A stretch of DNA of 64,000 nt, from NCBI GenBank assembly GCA_018136815.1, contig CM030938.1:5294749-5358748 (forward strand). The letters are read 5' to 3'. Source of the DNA: Isochrysis galbana (taxonomy: Eukaryota > Haptophyta > Isochrysidales > Isochrysidaceae). Numbering within the stretch: position 1 is the first letter of the stretch; each line of letters begins with the position of its first letter. Position numbers and translations under genes: made by a program. The notes beneath the pieces were generated by a model. The model ran no database searches. It was not told where the DNA came from and saw only the letters and a program-made list of their open reading frames with translations. Below are positions 20,820 through 33,158 of the stretch, piece by piece.

Positions 20820-21251
20820 GGGGGGGAGGGGGGGGGGGGGGGGGAGCGGCACGAGGACGCCGCGCGCGCTGCTTGGGGGGGGGGGGGACGCGGGGGGGGA
20901 AGGCGGGAGGGGCGGGGCGGGGGCGGGGGAGGGGGGGGGGAAGCCGTCCCGCAACTTAAGAGTAGAAGCAGGAAGAGAGAAGAGAGAGAGCAGCTGCGAG
21001 GGGGCCGCCGCCGGCGGAGGCGAGCTCCCTTCTATCCCCCCCCCCCCTCTCCCCCCCCGCCCCCCCCCCCCCCCCCCGGGCTCGGTGCGCGCACGTCGGC
21101 TCTCCCTTTCCCTTCCCCTTCCCCGACTCGCCCACCCCGCCTCTCTCTCCCTCTCCCTCCTCCCTCCTCTCCATCTCTTCCCTCCCTCCCTCCCTCCCCC
21201 GCTCTCCCTCTCCCTCTCCCGCTCTCTCTACCTCTCTCTCCGCAACCACCG
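20820..21251. repeat. homopurine/homopyrimidine leader of the pyruvate carboxylase gene
   Basis: 20820-20940 is almost pure G on the plus strand. 21030-21245 switches to C and CT-rich sequence, ending 12 bases before the initiator ATG. It is probably promoter/5' UTR; strong strand asymmetry of this kind can form triplex or G-quadruplex DNA. Confidence 0.6.
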
Positions 21252-24200
21252 ATGACAAGGGTCGCCGCGCTGCTTGTCGGGCTCTGTGGGGCGCATGCTC
21301 TCACACTCTCGCCGCTCTCCTCGCGCGCTGTGCTACGCGCGGCCACGCCGCTCCGCATTGGGGGCGCACCACTCGCGGTGACGCAGGATGAGGAGGTGCC
21401 CAAGGCGGCACTCTCCGCCGACGCGCTCGCTATGCTGGGCAAGGGGAAGACGCCCCCACCCTTCAAGAAGTTGATGGCTGCCAACCGTGCCGAGATCGCC
21501 ATCCGTATCATGCGCGCCGCCACCGAGCTCAACATGGCGACTGTCGCCATCTACGGCTACGAGGACCGCTTCTCGCAGCACCGTTGGGGTGCTGACCAGT
21601 CCTTCTTGCTCGAGAAGAGGACTCCAGACGCGCCAGCCGTCGCCTCGTACCTCGATATTGAGCAGATCATCCGCATCGCCAAGGAGCAGGGCGTTGACGC
21701 CATCCATCCTGGCTATGGCTTCCTCAGCGAGTCGCCTCAGTTTGCGCAAGCATGCGCCGATGCCGGCATCACCTTTGTGGGTCCCACTGTCGAAAATCTG
21801 AAGACCTTCGCGGACAAGACGACGGCTCGGGTTGCTGCCATCAAGGCCAATGTGCCTGTGGTACCGGGTACTGATGAGCCTGTCACCACCGAGGAGCAGG
21901 CTCAAGCCTTTGTCGAGGAGTATGGTCTGCCCGTAATTATTAAGGCAGCCATGGGCGGGGGTGGCAAGGGTATGCGCGTGGTCCGCAAGATTGAGGACCT
22001 TGCGCCCTTCTACCAGTCCGCTTCTTCGGAAGCCAAGGCCGCCTTCGGCGATGGCTCTGTTTTCCTCGAGCGCTATGTCGAGCGTCCCCGGCACATTGAA
22101 GTCCAGGTGCACAATTGCATCCGGGCCTGGTCGCCTAGGCACTCCTCATGCATGGAATACAAGTCGCCAGCCATTTGCTTGGCTGCTCTGACTCCTATTC
22201 ACATTCCCCCTTCTCACGGTGACAGCAGCTTGAGGCTCCCACTTACCGCACCTTGACCACGACTGTGCTGCTTCCCATTGCTCGCTTCACCGCAGATCAT
22301 CGGCGACGGTAAGGGCAACGCTGTTCACCTGTGGGAGCGCGACTGCTCGGTGCAGCGTCGCTACCAAAAGGTTATTGAGATTGCGCCAGCTTGGTCGCTT
22401 GACCCGGAGCTCCGCAAGAAATTGCATGAGGACTCTCTCAAGCTGATGACGAGCGCGAACTATAAGAATGCGGGCACTGTCGAGTTCCTTGTTGACGCCG
22501 AAGGGCGTCACTACTTCATTGAGGTGAACCCTCGCATCCAGGTGCGCAAGCGTTCCATCGCCCTCTTGCAGGTTTCTTCATCCTTTCCATGGGACTCGCT
22601 TTGTCAGTGAGTATCTTGAATTAAAGGCCCAAGGGCCGTCACGGTTCAAGATTAACAAGGCGAGGAAGCACGTGTCCGTAGTGATGCACATCGACCGAGC
22701 GCGACTGAGCAACATCTCGGTGCCCTCAGGTGGAGCATACGGTCACCGAGGAGGTTACCGGCATCGATCTTGTGCAGGCACAGATGCGCATCGCCTCGGG
22801 AGCCTCACTGGAGGAGGTTGGCCTCGTGCAGGTGCGCTCTGCTACCGTGCCCCTACCCCAGTACAACGGAGCTCCTCCGTGTCCATGCACCATCCTGTGA
22901 AGGCATTCGATCATCTGCATGACATCTGCGTACATTGCCGATTCGAACAGGACCGCATTACCGCGCGCGGCATCGCCGTCCAGTGCCGTGTAACGACCGA
23001 GAACCCCGAGCGCAACTTCGCTCCGGATACTGGAACCCTCTCCGTCTACCGTCACTCGGCTGGATATGGCATGCGCCAGGTGATTTGCTGCTCCTACATG
23101 TCCTTGCGTCACGTCAGGCGAAGTCCGTCACCTCGCAAAGGGTTCATGGGATATGCTCAACTGCACTCACGCCGATGCTACGTAGGACGGCATTGGCTAC
23201 TCTGGGATGACTGTGACTCCATACTATGATTCTCTCCTTGTTAAGTACACGGCTCGCGGATCGACGTGGGAAGAAGTAAATCGTCGCATGCGCCGTGCGC
23301 TGCAAGAGGCGCGGATTCGTGGCGTACAGACCAACATCCCCTTCTTGTTGAACGTGTTGACGCACCCAACGTTCGAGCAAGGTATCGTCACGACTGGTTT
23401 CATAGACGACCACCCTGAGCTTCTCAAGGTTTCCGGACGCAAGTGGGACTTCGCATCTTCGTCCCAGACGGACATGGAAAAGGTCATTTGCGTTGGAGTT
23501 ACTTGCTCGTCTTGCGTCGTGTGCCATGTCTGGGATGAGGGGCGGGTCTGGGGAGCCACGGCCGGGGCTTACAGGCCTCCACAGCAAGATATGCGGACTC
23601 TGCAAGATACGCGGGAGCTTATGTATCCACCATTCCGTTTGCAGGTCCTGCAAGTCGAGAAGCTCGTCCGCTACATGGCCAACCTTGCAGTCAACGGGCA
23701 CCCGCCAGAGCTCGGTGCTAATCCGGCGCGCCTAACGAACTCGCACACCCCTGTCAAGCCGCCCTCCAAGAGTCTCATCCTGCCGTCCGAGGAGGGGCTC
23801 AGCTATGGCAAGGAGGGAGGCTGGAGGAAGGTGCGCCATACTACATGCGTGTTGCGTGGCGATGCGCTCACGGGAGCTTCATCGACGATGGGACGCATCA
23901 TGCCTTTCCACTCGACTACTGATCTCGCCCCTGATTGTCCTCACTCCTTGCACTTAGGTCCTCCTGGAGGAGGGCCCGGCAGGCTACGCCAAGGCAGTGC
24001 GTGAGCACAAAGGCTTGCTGATCATGGACACCACCTGGCGCGATGCTCACCAGTCGCTTCTGGCCACTCGCATGCGCACCTCCGATCTAATCAAGGTAAA
24101 TTCTTCTAGCCTGCCATGAGTCGGCTCTTTCTTGAAGATCGAGATGCGGCTCGCACATCCACATGCGTCTCGTCTGGAAATTCGTAGCCTTTACCCTCGA

Positions 24201-26932
24201 CTTGGCGAACTGTGCACAGTATCCATCCCCTTATTCGCTCCGTTGTCAGGCTGCTCCTTTCACGAACGAAGTGCTGTCGAATGCCTTCTCTCTCGAGATG
24301 TGGGGCGGTGCCACTTTTGACGTGGCGATGCGCTTCCTGCATGAGTCGCCATGGACCCGACTCGAGAAGCTGCGCGAGCTTACTCCCGACATTCCATTCC
24401 AGGTATGCACCGTCGTGCACCTCCAGCCGCTCGCGGCTCTGCGCGAGGAAAATGGCACTTCGTTCGTGTAGCAATCAGTGCTCAATTTCGCATCACCCCA
24501 TGTTCAGATGCTACTTCGCGGTGCAAATGCCGTCGGCTACACCAATTATCCTGATAACCTGGTGCACAAGTTCTGCAAGCAAGCAAAGGATTCTGGCATC
24601 GACATCTTCCGCGTTTTCGACTCGCTGAACTGTGCGCCTGCATTCACTCATGTGTTTTAGGCACTGCTGTCATGCATCGCAATGTGCTGCGTCGCATTCC
24701 GTCCAACGCCTACTCATGAGATGGAGTCTATGCCCTCTCTCCGCCTCAGACATTGACAACCTGAAGCTCGGCATTGAGGCCGCGGGTGGCGCGGGTGGGT
24801 TCGTTGAAGCTGCTATTTGCTACACGGGCGATATCTCCGACCCGAAGAAGGGCAAATACACCCTTGACTATTACCTGAGCTACGCGAAGCAGCTTGCCGA
24901 GGTGCCTCACATTTTGCTCCCTTCCTTCGCCACGTCCACTGCCCCTGCCAAACCATACAGCTGATTCCTCGTGCTTTTTGCGTATTGGCAGCTTGGCGTG
25001 CACTCCATCGCGATTAAAGACATGGCTGGTCTGCTCAAGCCGCGTGCGGCGACCATGCTGGTTTCTGCCTTGCGCAAGGAGCTCCCTGACATGCCCATTC
25101 ACGTCCACACTCACGACACTGCTGGCTCCGGCCTCGCTTCTATGCTGGCTGCCGCTGACGCGGGAGCCGATGTCGTCGACGTTGCCATCGACGCGCTCTC
25201 TGGTCTCACCTCGCAGCCGTCCATGGGCGCCCTTGCCGCGGTGACCCAAGGCACTGGCCAAGAGATTGGCATCACCGTTGATGCACTCGAGCCCCTTAAC
25301 GCTTATTGGGAGCAGGCGCGTGAAGAGCTTTCCCCTTTACCCCTGCCCCGATACCTCGCGCCTCATGGCGTCAGAACGTTGGTTGACACATTCCAGCACG
25401 GTCGCTTGATCGCTTCAGGTTCGCAACATGTATGCTCCCTTCGAGTCCGGACAGCTCTCAGGCTCTTCTGACGTCTACAAGAACGAGATTCCCGGAGGGC
25501 AGTACACCAACCTCCTCTTCCAAGCATCACAGCTCGGCCTCGGGGACCGCTGGGTTGAGGTCAAGCGCAAGTATGCGCAGGCCAACCAGCTGCTTGGCGA
25601 TATTCCGAAGGTGAGCCGGTCTGATGCCATCCTCGAGTTCCAATCAGAGTGTTCGACCGTGGCTAGCGGCCCATCGCACTTTGGTGGCGGGTCAGCCAAA
25701 GCTCTCTTGTCCCATGCGTGTTCAGGTTACACCTTCCTCGAAAGTTGTTGGTGATCTCGCCCAGTTCATGGTGGCGCAGAAGTTGGAGCCTGAGCAGGTC
25801 ATCGAGCAGGCCGAATCGCTTCCTTTCCCCGATTCCGTTGTCTCCTATCTGCAGGGCGCCATCGGTGTTCCGCCGGGTGGATTCCCAGAGCCCCTCCGCA
25901 CGCGTGTCCTCGCCAGCCGCTCGCTGGCGGACGGCTCCAAGTCGTATGAGGGCCGGCCGGGAGCTACCATGCCGGATTACGACTTTGAGTCGGCAAAGCA
26001 GCAACTCCTGACCAAGTACCCTGCGATCACCGACCAGGATGTGTTGTCGTACGCTATGTACCCACAGGTGCGAAATATTTCCTCGCCCTTTATCTAGTTA
26101 GCTAAGGTGCAGTCCAAAAAAGAGCGTGAATCTCCTTAGAGACTGATATGAACTTGAGCGCACAATCTTATCGTACACAGGTATTCCGTGACTGGATGGA
26201 CCATCGCGCCGTCTATGGCGATGTTGGTGCACTTGCAACTGAGCTCTTCCTCAACCCCCTTGCGGTTGGAGATGAGGTCGAGCTTGAGGCTGAGCCGGGA
26301 CGTTCCTTCATTGTGAAGCTTGTCTCTATTGGCACGCCTGACGACAACGGACTCACTCAGGTGGGGGACAGCCTCTTCAATGATCAGTGCTTGTTCGCAC
26401 GCGAACTTGATTGCGGCATCGTATTCTTGCACGTGTTCCCCCTTGCTCGCGAAGAAAGCACCAGTTTTGTGTTCACTTGTCCACGCCATGTGACGCCCAG
26501 GTCATTATGGAGCTGAATGGCGAGCGTTGGTTCGTCGAGGTAACGGATAACTCGGTCGTTTCCACGACGAAGCGCGAGAAAGCGTCCGAGGTACCAGGGA
26601 TGGTCGGCGCGCCTATGCCTGGCGTAGTCGTCGGCGTCAAGGTGAAGGCAGGAGATGAGATCAAGGTAAGTGTGTTTGAGGTGGGTTGGGGGATGGGAGT
26701 TGGGAGGGGGCGCACTAGTTTGGCAGACCGCGTAGAGGCGTACCGACGATTTTCTGAGTGTAGATGGCCTCGACTGAATTTGCAGGAGGGCGAGCCTCTA
26801 GTGGTTCTTTCGGCCATGAAGATGGAGACGGTCATTCCGGCGCCTGCCTCGGGAACCGTTTCTCGCGTGCTCGTGACTGCCGGAGACAAAGTCGATGGCG
26901 ACGACCTTTTGGCGCAGATCGAGGTCGCATAG
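21252..26932 (+). CDS. PYC: pyruvate carboxylase, 16 exons, complete
   Basis: Makes oxaloacetate from pyruvate, bicarbonate and ATP through biotin. Exons: 21252-22106, 22296-22541, 22730-22831, 22951-23079, 23186-23482, 23645-23830, 23958-24095, 24250-24402, 24508-24631, 24750-24901, 24992-25315, 25419-25610, 25726-26067, 26181-26360, 26501-26665, 26786-26932. All junctions keep phase and give 1243 residues. The intron after exon 11 is GC-AG (gagcag/gcgcgt); the others are GT-AG. Biotin carboxylase: [25 protein letters not shown], the ATP-grasp glycine loop [10 protein letters not shown] (~233), [11 protein letters not shown]. Carboxyltransferase: [16 protein letters not shown] (~629), [30 protein letters not shown]. 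Biotin Lys in LSAMKMETV (K1207). The N-terminus ([16 protein letters not shown], then an Arg/Ser/Ala-rich stretch) looks like a signal peptide plus transit peptide, pointing to a complex plastid; a plastid PYC is known in the haptophyte Emiliania huxleyi. Plastid targeting is inference. Confidence 0.96.
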
Positions 26933-27307
26933 AGAGGCTCCATCCCTAGATGATACTATTTTCGTAGCCAGTGCGTTTGGACGGCGCCGCAGCGTACTCT
27001 CGCACCTTGCGCACCTCTTTCTTTCACGGGAGTATCGGAGACCCAATCGTGGACATGTCAAATCAAAGGCATGCACGAGCATTCGCGGGCAATTTGTGCG
27101 ATATCCCGTTGTGGCCGCGCTACCACAGGAAGCGTGACCTGGTGCGGCAAGCAGTCTCGCGCGAGCAATCCTCGCAGTCCTAGTTGGTGTTGGGCGGGCA
27201 GAAATTGCAAAGCCCTCGTCAGCATAGGATGGACCCATAAAATACCGGCCGTCCCTAACTCTAACTCCTCGTGATGATGTGATATTAAGAGTTAACGTTC
27301 ATAAAAT

Positions 27308-27400
27308 AATTAATGTTATATCCTAGCCAACCCCACTAGCTAATTGGACAACTTTTCCGTCCCGGAATCCCGCCATGCCTGACGAGCCAGGTGTCCGAGT
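27308..27400 (+). repeat. dispersed repeat family E, copy 2
   Basis: TGTTATATCCTAGCCAACCC, AGCTAATTGGACA, then CCGGAATCCCGCCATGCCTG. Near-identical to the reverse copy at 9325-9405 across the whole block. Confidence 0.75.
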
Positions 27401-28549
27401 GCTACCGGGGGGAGGGGGCACTGCCCACTGCCCCCTCCCCTCGATATTCGTCCTCCCCCCAGTGCACGCACCGACCCCGCCTCCACCCCTAGTCGACATG
27501 CAGACAGGTATTGCGAGGGCGTGGGGGGCCAGGAGCTAGGAACGAGCCTCAACCCTGAATAGTTGATGTGAGTGTGGTGCAGTTTTGTCGGCCTGACGTC
27601 TGGCGTTCCGTCTCTGGGTCGATGAGGCGTTGTTAAAAAATCTTGAACGCGAAGCTTACGAATTACGTAGGTAATTTTCCATTATGGTTTTATACCGCGG
27701 TAGTAGCTGTTCAACATCAACATCCCAACCATCCATCTCTCATCCTCATCATGTCAAGTATTATGCCTGTACATCGTCAAATAACTCAGTATCTGGCAAT
27801 GGCTGTCCCGCTGTCCCGACTCTTGGTCCATCTCTTGTATTATAGCCAATCTGAATCTGATGGATTTCCGCTTCATGAACTCTTCGACGACATGGTTGGG
27901 CCCTCGAAAGGCGTAGAGCGGATACATTTCCTTCTAGCTTATCCTCCGTATCCACTCAGCTCATGAAGAAAAAAAGTGCACGCGCGGCGTCCACGCCGGA
28001 GGACCCATTGCACGATAGCGAATATGACGAAATCGCCTACGCGCGCATAGACAAAAAAACATCTGAAGATTTAGGCTGCTACCGCTAGCTATAAATAAAG
28101 GACCACGCACTCACGGTACCGACTCACGCCATCGCCTATACCCCAGAACAAGGCTAGGGCTGACCATTAACAGGCAGGTTTTTTGGAAACCCATTAGTAG
28201 TTTTTCAAGGTCAGTACATTAACAAGTTGAGTTTTTTTCTGGGTGTTAACAGGTTCTTTTAGGGGTGTTAATACCCTGTTAGTGGCCATTAACAAATTAA
28301 ACCCATTACAAGCTGTTACCCCAACGTTGGAGCACATGTTTGGGGGGGGGGTTTCCCTCCCCCCTCCCCTCCCACCGCCCCCGACGCCGGGAGCTGTCCC
28401 CACCTCATCCAGTGCAACACCCGAGCAAAGAGCAAAGCTCCTGTAAAAGGGAGAAGTGGGTGTGGGTGGGACGGTGGGACGACGCGTACAAATCGGCCGC
28501 CGCGTCAAGCCGCCGAATTTGTGCTCAATCTGGATCCTTAGGTACCAAG

Positions 28550-28803
28550 ACCGCTGACGAGGATGCGTCAGCCGCCGGTGCGTCTCCACTCGGCGCGCCA
28601 TTTCCGGACGAGACTCGCCTCGTTTCGACATTCAAGCCTGCTATTCCATCCCTCATCCCTCCTCCTCCGCTGCCCGCCGCGCCTACCGCCGATCGGACCC
28701 CTTCCGTATCTCCGCATGTCGAGCCAGTGGTCACGCTCGATCCGTCATTCCGGCGTGGGGGGCTGCCTGAGTCTGAGAGTGGAGCAGAGGGGCGCTCCAG
28801 CTA
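28550..28803 (+). pseudogene. gag-like retroelement fragment, second copy
   Basis: The plus strand encodes FPDETRLVSTFKPAIPSL and PSVSPHVEPVVTLDPSF, related to the minus-strand peptide at 2956-3230. It ends abruptly after a few residues and has no further domains. Confidence 0.4.
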
Positions 28804-29431
28804 GCGTAGTTAGAATATAGAATAGCCGGATGGCACAAGGCGGGGAAAGAAAGGGGCGTGCGCGTTCGCCGCCGCGGTAGGGAGCTGGGAGTCCCGTCTT
28901 GAGTGAGCGCTAGCGCGCTAGCCCGTCCCTTCGTCGCACCGCGACCCATAAAGTGTCGTTAAAAATTGATTTACATCCATACATACTCTAAGGGTATGGC
29001 CATTCATCGGTGGACTACGGCAGTACTAGGGGCTTCAAGTAATAGAAGCTGCTAGCGCCAAAGCACATCTGTGCCACAACGAAGGCGTGAAAGCGGACCT
29101 TCCCAATCCCCAACGTAAGTTCGAATCTCATTTCTTACCGATCACTTTTTTCGAAACTGGCTTCCGGAACCTCCCTTCTCACTCTTCCGACGTCTATCAT
29201 CAGCTCCATCTGCCGCCCGATGTTGGTGGTGGCCCTCCTTTGCATAAAATGAGCCTGCCGTGGTACCCATTGCACGCATTGCTTTCTCAGCCGAGAGAAC
29301 AGCACCAACCCAGATCCTTGAGAAAAGATACCATTGTACCTAAGTTGAAGTGTGGCCCGGACTGACAAGGATAGCATGTGCAATGACTTTCACTAGTATC
29401 CAGTAAAGAGCACAGAATGCGAGGCAAGGAT

Positions 29432-30454
29432 TTATGTAGGATATATCACCTGCACTGGTAGTAACCTCGAGGCAACGATAAAAGCAGGTCCAAGAATACG
29501 GAGCGCTGCGACTCCTGCTGCAGGATAACGTGCCACTATGGCGAGTGGCACTATTGTCGAGAGAACGAGTCCGCGATGTGCTGATGCGAAAGCGCGTGCC
29601 TCGTTGAAACCCTGCCCTCTCGCGGCGCTTTGTAGCGCGTGACTAAATTCTGAACTCACGCGTTCGATGTAATCCTGAAGCATGAGAAGCAGCCATGCGG
29701 TGATGAAGGGCTCGAAGAGATCCGCTTTCACAAGAAGAGCCCACGTGCTGTTGTAGCTCACCTCAATGTCATGCACCCCCAGCTCCCGCCACACATCCGT
29801 AAACATATCTGCGTAAGGACTGCGAGCGCTCGAACGACTGCTATGCTGTTGCTGTTGGTCTCGATGTTGCTGACGAGAATGACCCTGCGACTCATCCTTC
29901 TGTCCAGCCCATCGTCCTGCATGATGTTCATATTTTTTCCCTTCATGTGCTTGTTGATGACTGCGACCACTCTGGCTCCCAGTTGAGCGCCCCCAGCGAT
30001 CATACTCTGCTCGGCGGATGGGATCTCGCAGCAGATCATACGCCTCAGAGAGCTCGCGAAATGCTGTTGCTGCCTGCGGACTGGGGTTTACATCGGGATG
30101 GAAGCGCTTTGCTAGCGCAAAGTAAGCCTTCTTTAACTCCTGGGTCGAGGCTGTCCTTGGCACGCCTAGCACTGAGTATGGGTCTTGTGTCGATGAGCTC
30201 GAGAGGCAACGCCAAGAGCACACTAGCCGAGGAGGCCACCGGATAGCCGAATGCCATACCCGGTTTCGCATTCCTGTCGCTGACCTCACCGGAGAGCTGG
30301 CCATGTGAGCTGATGTTGCAGCAATGTAACGCTTGTAAAGCGGAGCAGCTCGCACAATCACTCCACAGAGGGCATGGGTCGGTGGTGTGATGCGAGAGTG
30401 ACCGAGCACATGAGCACTCGTCCTCGCTATCACCACTGCCCCTCTCGCCGCCAT
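29432..30454 (-). CDS. mitochondrial-type DnaJ (J-domain) protein
   Basis: A 340-residue frame without introns. The first ~85 residues are Arg/Ser/Ala-rich and lack acids (MAARGAVVIARTSAHVLGHS), as in mitochondrial presequences. The J domain runs from about 91 to 155: DPYSVLGVPRTASTQELKKA, the HPD motif at 119-121 (KRFHPDVNPS), FRELSEAYDLLRDPIRRAEY. It should stimulate the ATPase of an Hsp70 partner. A Gln/His/Ser-rich linker follows, then a C-terminal region with hydrophobic segments (LVLSTIVPLAIVARYPAAGV, LGPAFIVASRLLPV) that could anchor it in a membrane. There is no zinc-finger or DnaJ C-terminal domain, so it is a class III J protein. The last codons overlap a possible donor (gtgcag/gtgata at about 29450), so the C-terminus may continue in a further exon. 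Confidence 0.85.
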   Translation of the reverse strand: MAARGAVVIARTSAHVLGHSRITPPTHALCGVIVRAAPLYKRYIAATSAHMASSPVRSATGMRNRVWHSAIRWPPRLVCSWRCLSSSSTQDPYSVLGVPRTASTQELKKAYFALAKRFHPDVNPSPQAATAFRELSEAYDLLRDPIRRAEYDRWGRSTGSQSGRSHQQAHEGKKYEHHAGRWAGQKDESQGHSRQQHRDQQQQHSSRSSARSPYADMFTDVWRELGVHDIEVSYNSTWALLVKADLFEPFITAWLLLMLQDYIERVSSEFSHALQSAARGQGFNEARAFASAHRGLVLSTIVPLAIVARYPAAGVAALRILGPAFIVASRLLPVQVIYPT

Positions 30455-31959
30455 CGACGTCTACGAGAGTAGGAAGACGAGAGGAGAGGAGAGGAGACTG
30501 GAGGGGAGACCGGAGAGAGAGGGAGGCAGGGAGAGAGAGCTCTCTTCCTGCTTGCTCTCCTCTCGCGCGAAACCGCGGGACTGCCCGCCCGGACGGACGG
30601 GGCGGCAGAAGGAGGTATTCAATAGTCAGTCCGCCTATTCCTATTCCTACCATCCATGTTCGTCCTCTCAAGTTGTACTTAAGCTGGTAGCTTGTAGGCG
30701 CTACTGTCAGAGTTCTTCTTGTTCGTGCTGGTTTGTTGACCTCAGTGCTGTTGGACCGCAGCCCTCTTTGGCAATGGAGGTCGCGTTGCGTCGAATATGG
30801 GACGGACTCGATGTGATGAGCCTCGCCGCCTCGCCCGGAGATCATAAACCATAAACATAAACCACATTTTATGTTTTATGATCTGGAATATAGCAACTGG
30901 CGCAAAGTGCAAAGTGGAAAATGGGATCTACCATGATGTCAAGAAGTCACAAACACAGTCCATTCGCCTATCTAGGTATTATAAAGCACCAACTGCAAGA
31001 ATTCAATCAATTACAGCAAGCCTAGGCCTGTTGTATTCAGACCTGCTTTTGGCATGAATACTTCGGCATGGGCACGAGCATTCTTCGGGGTATACCGACT
31101 TCTATGTTCGTCGTGGTCGCGCGAAGCGTGCGGATTCGGATTCTCCCTGGGGCTCAAGTCCCGGTTCGCCGATTTTCGTTTCGAAATTCGAGGATTTGAG
31201 TTTTATTTTTACCGTTACGGAAATTGTCCACGCGTTTAAGGTAAGAAATGCCGGTAGTGGAGCTGGGCCACTCGCGTTCAGATTCCACCCTCCGCAGTCC
31301 CCCCCCCCCACCCCCTCCCCCCTCGCCGTCGGCTTTTATTTCGTAGTCCGAGCCTACGAGTCCGAATTGTGTTTTGACCCTCGAGCCCTGGAGCCCTCGT
31401 TCTCTCCCTCTCTCCCTCTCTCGTCTCTCTCCTCGGTTTCTCGTGGGCACTCCCTTCTCTGCTCATCAGAGGGGGTGCGTTTAACGCATGTTTCCGGCCT
31501 TTTACTATTAATGTTGTAGTGCAGAGTGTTGGGTTGTGTGTGTGTGTGTCGTTTTAGTGTTGAGTCCTTGTTGGTGACCTGCAGCCCCCTGAGTCCTGAG
31601 TACCCCAAGCCCCAAGTCTTCCGTGTAACCCTTTCGAGTCTACAAGTCCGAGTCCCTACGAGTCCCAAACCAGCGGTATCTGCTCGCCGCGCCCTTTCCT
31701 ACACTCTCCGTCCCTCCGCTTCGCGTTCCTTGTTCCTTGCCTTTCACCCGTCCATCCGTCCATATCAAATGCCCGTCCTTGGCTTCCCCGTTCCCGTTCC
31801 CCGTTCTCCCGATGAGCCCGTTCCAGGCTCCCCGCCGGTGCACCTTCGCGGCTCATTCCCAAAGTGGAAACGAGCCTCGCTATGACAAGCACAAAATCTG
31901 CGCTCGCGCCTTCGGCCGTCGCCCCTCCGAGTTTCCATGATGGAGAGGACCTTTCATCC
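30455..31959. other. intergenic; one family-B fragment, otherwise no gene seen
   Basis: 30460-30600 is a purine/pyrimidine-biased leader of the DnaJ gene. 30840-31050 is AT-rich with the near-palindrome CATAAACCATAAACATAAAC / TTTATGTTTTATG. 31290-31430 is C/CT-rich. No conserved protein segment is seen until the pol remnant. Confidence 0.45.
30707..30790 (+). repeat. dispersed repeat family B, 5' fragment
   Basis: GTCAGAGTTCTTCTTGTTCG ... CAGTGCTGTTGGACCGCAGC matches the first half of family B; the second half is missing. Confidence 0.55.
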
Positions 31960-32400
31960 CCCGCCCAAGAGTGGCTCTCGAAGATCGACCCGCGGGATAT
32001 AAACTCACTCGAGTCCGTTCGCTCTTTCCTAGGGCTGTGTTCTTATTACCACCGCTTCATTCGTCGCTTTGCTATCCGTGCCACGCCACTGACCTCACTC
32101 ACGCACAAAGGGTGCGACGTCACGTCCGAGTCGCAGACCGAAGCTTGCCGCCTAGCTAACGAGGGCACCTCAAGCCTCAAGAAAGCTATCTCCGAGGAAC
32201 CGGTCCTCGTCCCTCCTCGAGCTCGAGAGGACCGTCCATTCATTGTCAAGACCGATGGTGCTAGTAAATTCGCGGCATCGCCGGCATCCTAGCCCAAAGG
32301 GACGACGAGGGACGCGAGCGCGTGGTCGCATATTATGGCCGTAGCTTGAGCTTGAGCTTGAGCCCCGCGGAACGCCACTGGCCACTGGACAGTCACCAAA
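31960..32400 (+). pseudogene. Ty3-like retrotransposon pol remnant (RT end / RNase H start)
   Basis: SVRSFLGLCSYYHRFIRRFA followed by ATPLTSLTHKG is the RT-thumb/connection signature of Ty3-type pol. RPFIVKTDGASKF is the start of RNase H with its first acidic residue. About two extra bases near 32272 shift the frame, after which the next frame continues correctly (GIAGILAQRDDEGRERVVAY, then SLSPAERHWP). Upstream RT catalytic motifs and downstream integrase are absent, so it is a dead fragment. Confidence 0.85.
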
Positions 32401-33158
32401 AACCAGGATCTAGGATGTCTCTTGCCTCATTTCTGAGTACATCCTGGGTGGCCATGCCCGTGATGCGTGCGAGGACGGCCTCCTCAATTCTGAATCCCGA
32501 GTTTGGCACCAAGTATCCAGAGCACCCATGGAAATATCCAGAGATAGCAAGTCCTGCCAAAATTCGCCCAAATATCCAATAGATATATCCCTAGCTATCC
32601 ATGAATGGATCGTCCGTCTCGGCGGGGTCGGGAGAGGAGTGGCGCGCGCTCCATGACCCTATCGTAATCACGATAGTTGTGGTGGCCCCTTTCCAAACCT
32701 AAGGGCCGCGCGCGAGGTGAGATGATTTGGAGGTTTTTTTTTGGTAGTTGTGGCAAAAGCTTGAAGAGTTTTTATTGAATGCTTGACGACCGCCTTAGAA
32801 ACTTTGCCTCCTACCTCGGCCGAATCATGTGAGCATTCGAAATAGCGAGGCATGTGCGCTTTCGAAATGGCGAGGCGTGTGAGCAATCGAATGAAATATT
32901 CTACGTAATAGTCCTACGCTTGGGTGTGCAGCAAGCGTGGAGCAAGAAGAGCGCGTAGAAGGAGCATGAATTAGAACGAGCGGCCGCGATGAGATGCTTC
33001 CGCATGCGCATAACATGTGCACAGTCCACCAACGATTGTCCGTCTTCAAGACAAAAGCTCACTTTGGTTGTCATCCATCGTCGTCCGGAAGAGCAAGTCT
33101 ACGACGGCTTCTCCCTAGCGATGATGCTGGACTTGATGAAAGTGCGTGCCAATGTCCT
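32401..33158. other. intergenic, no gene seen
   Basis: Contains short direct repeats such as GAGCATTCGAAATAGCGAGGCATGTG, whose variants recur at about 32833, 32858 and 32880 (three imperfect ~25-bp units). A T-run lies near 32732. Nothing coding is recognised. Confidence 0.4.

Larger units (their letters stand above)
26933..29431. other. intergenic with repeat and gag debris
   Basis: The PYC 3' flank is followed by a family-E copy (27308-27400), then C/G-rich sequence. 28145-28320 is T-rich and holds seven or more TTAAC or CATTAAC words in both orientations, possibly an old element. A gag-like fragment follows at 28550. 29090-29390 could hold a last exon for the DnaJ gene: an acceptor ttgtcag near 29366 followed by SGPHFNLGTMVSFLKDL in phase. 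This is unproven. Confidence 0.4.

Noticed and set aside
21333-22142. 269-residue frame antisense to pyruvate carboxylase exon 1
   Set aside because: Shadow of a highly conserved GC-rich exon; the sense strand carries all family motifs.
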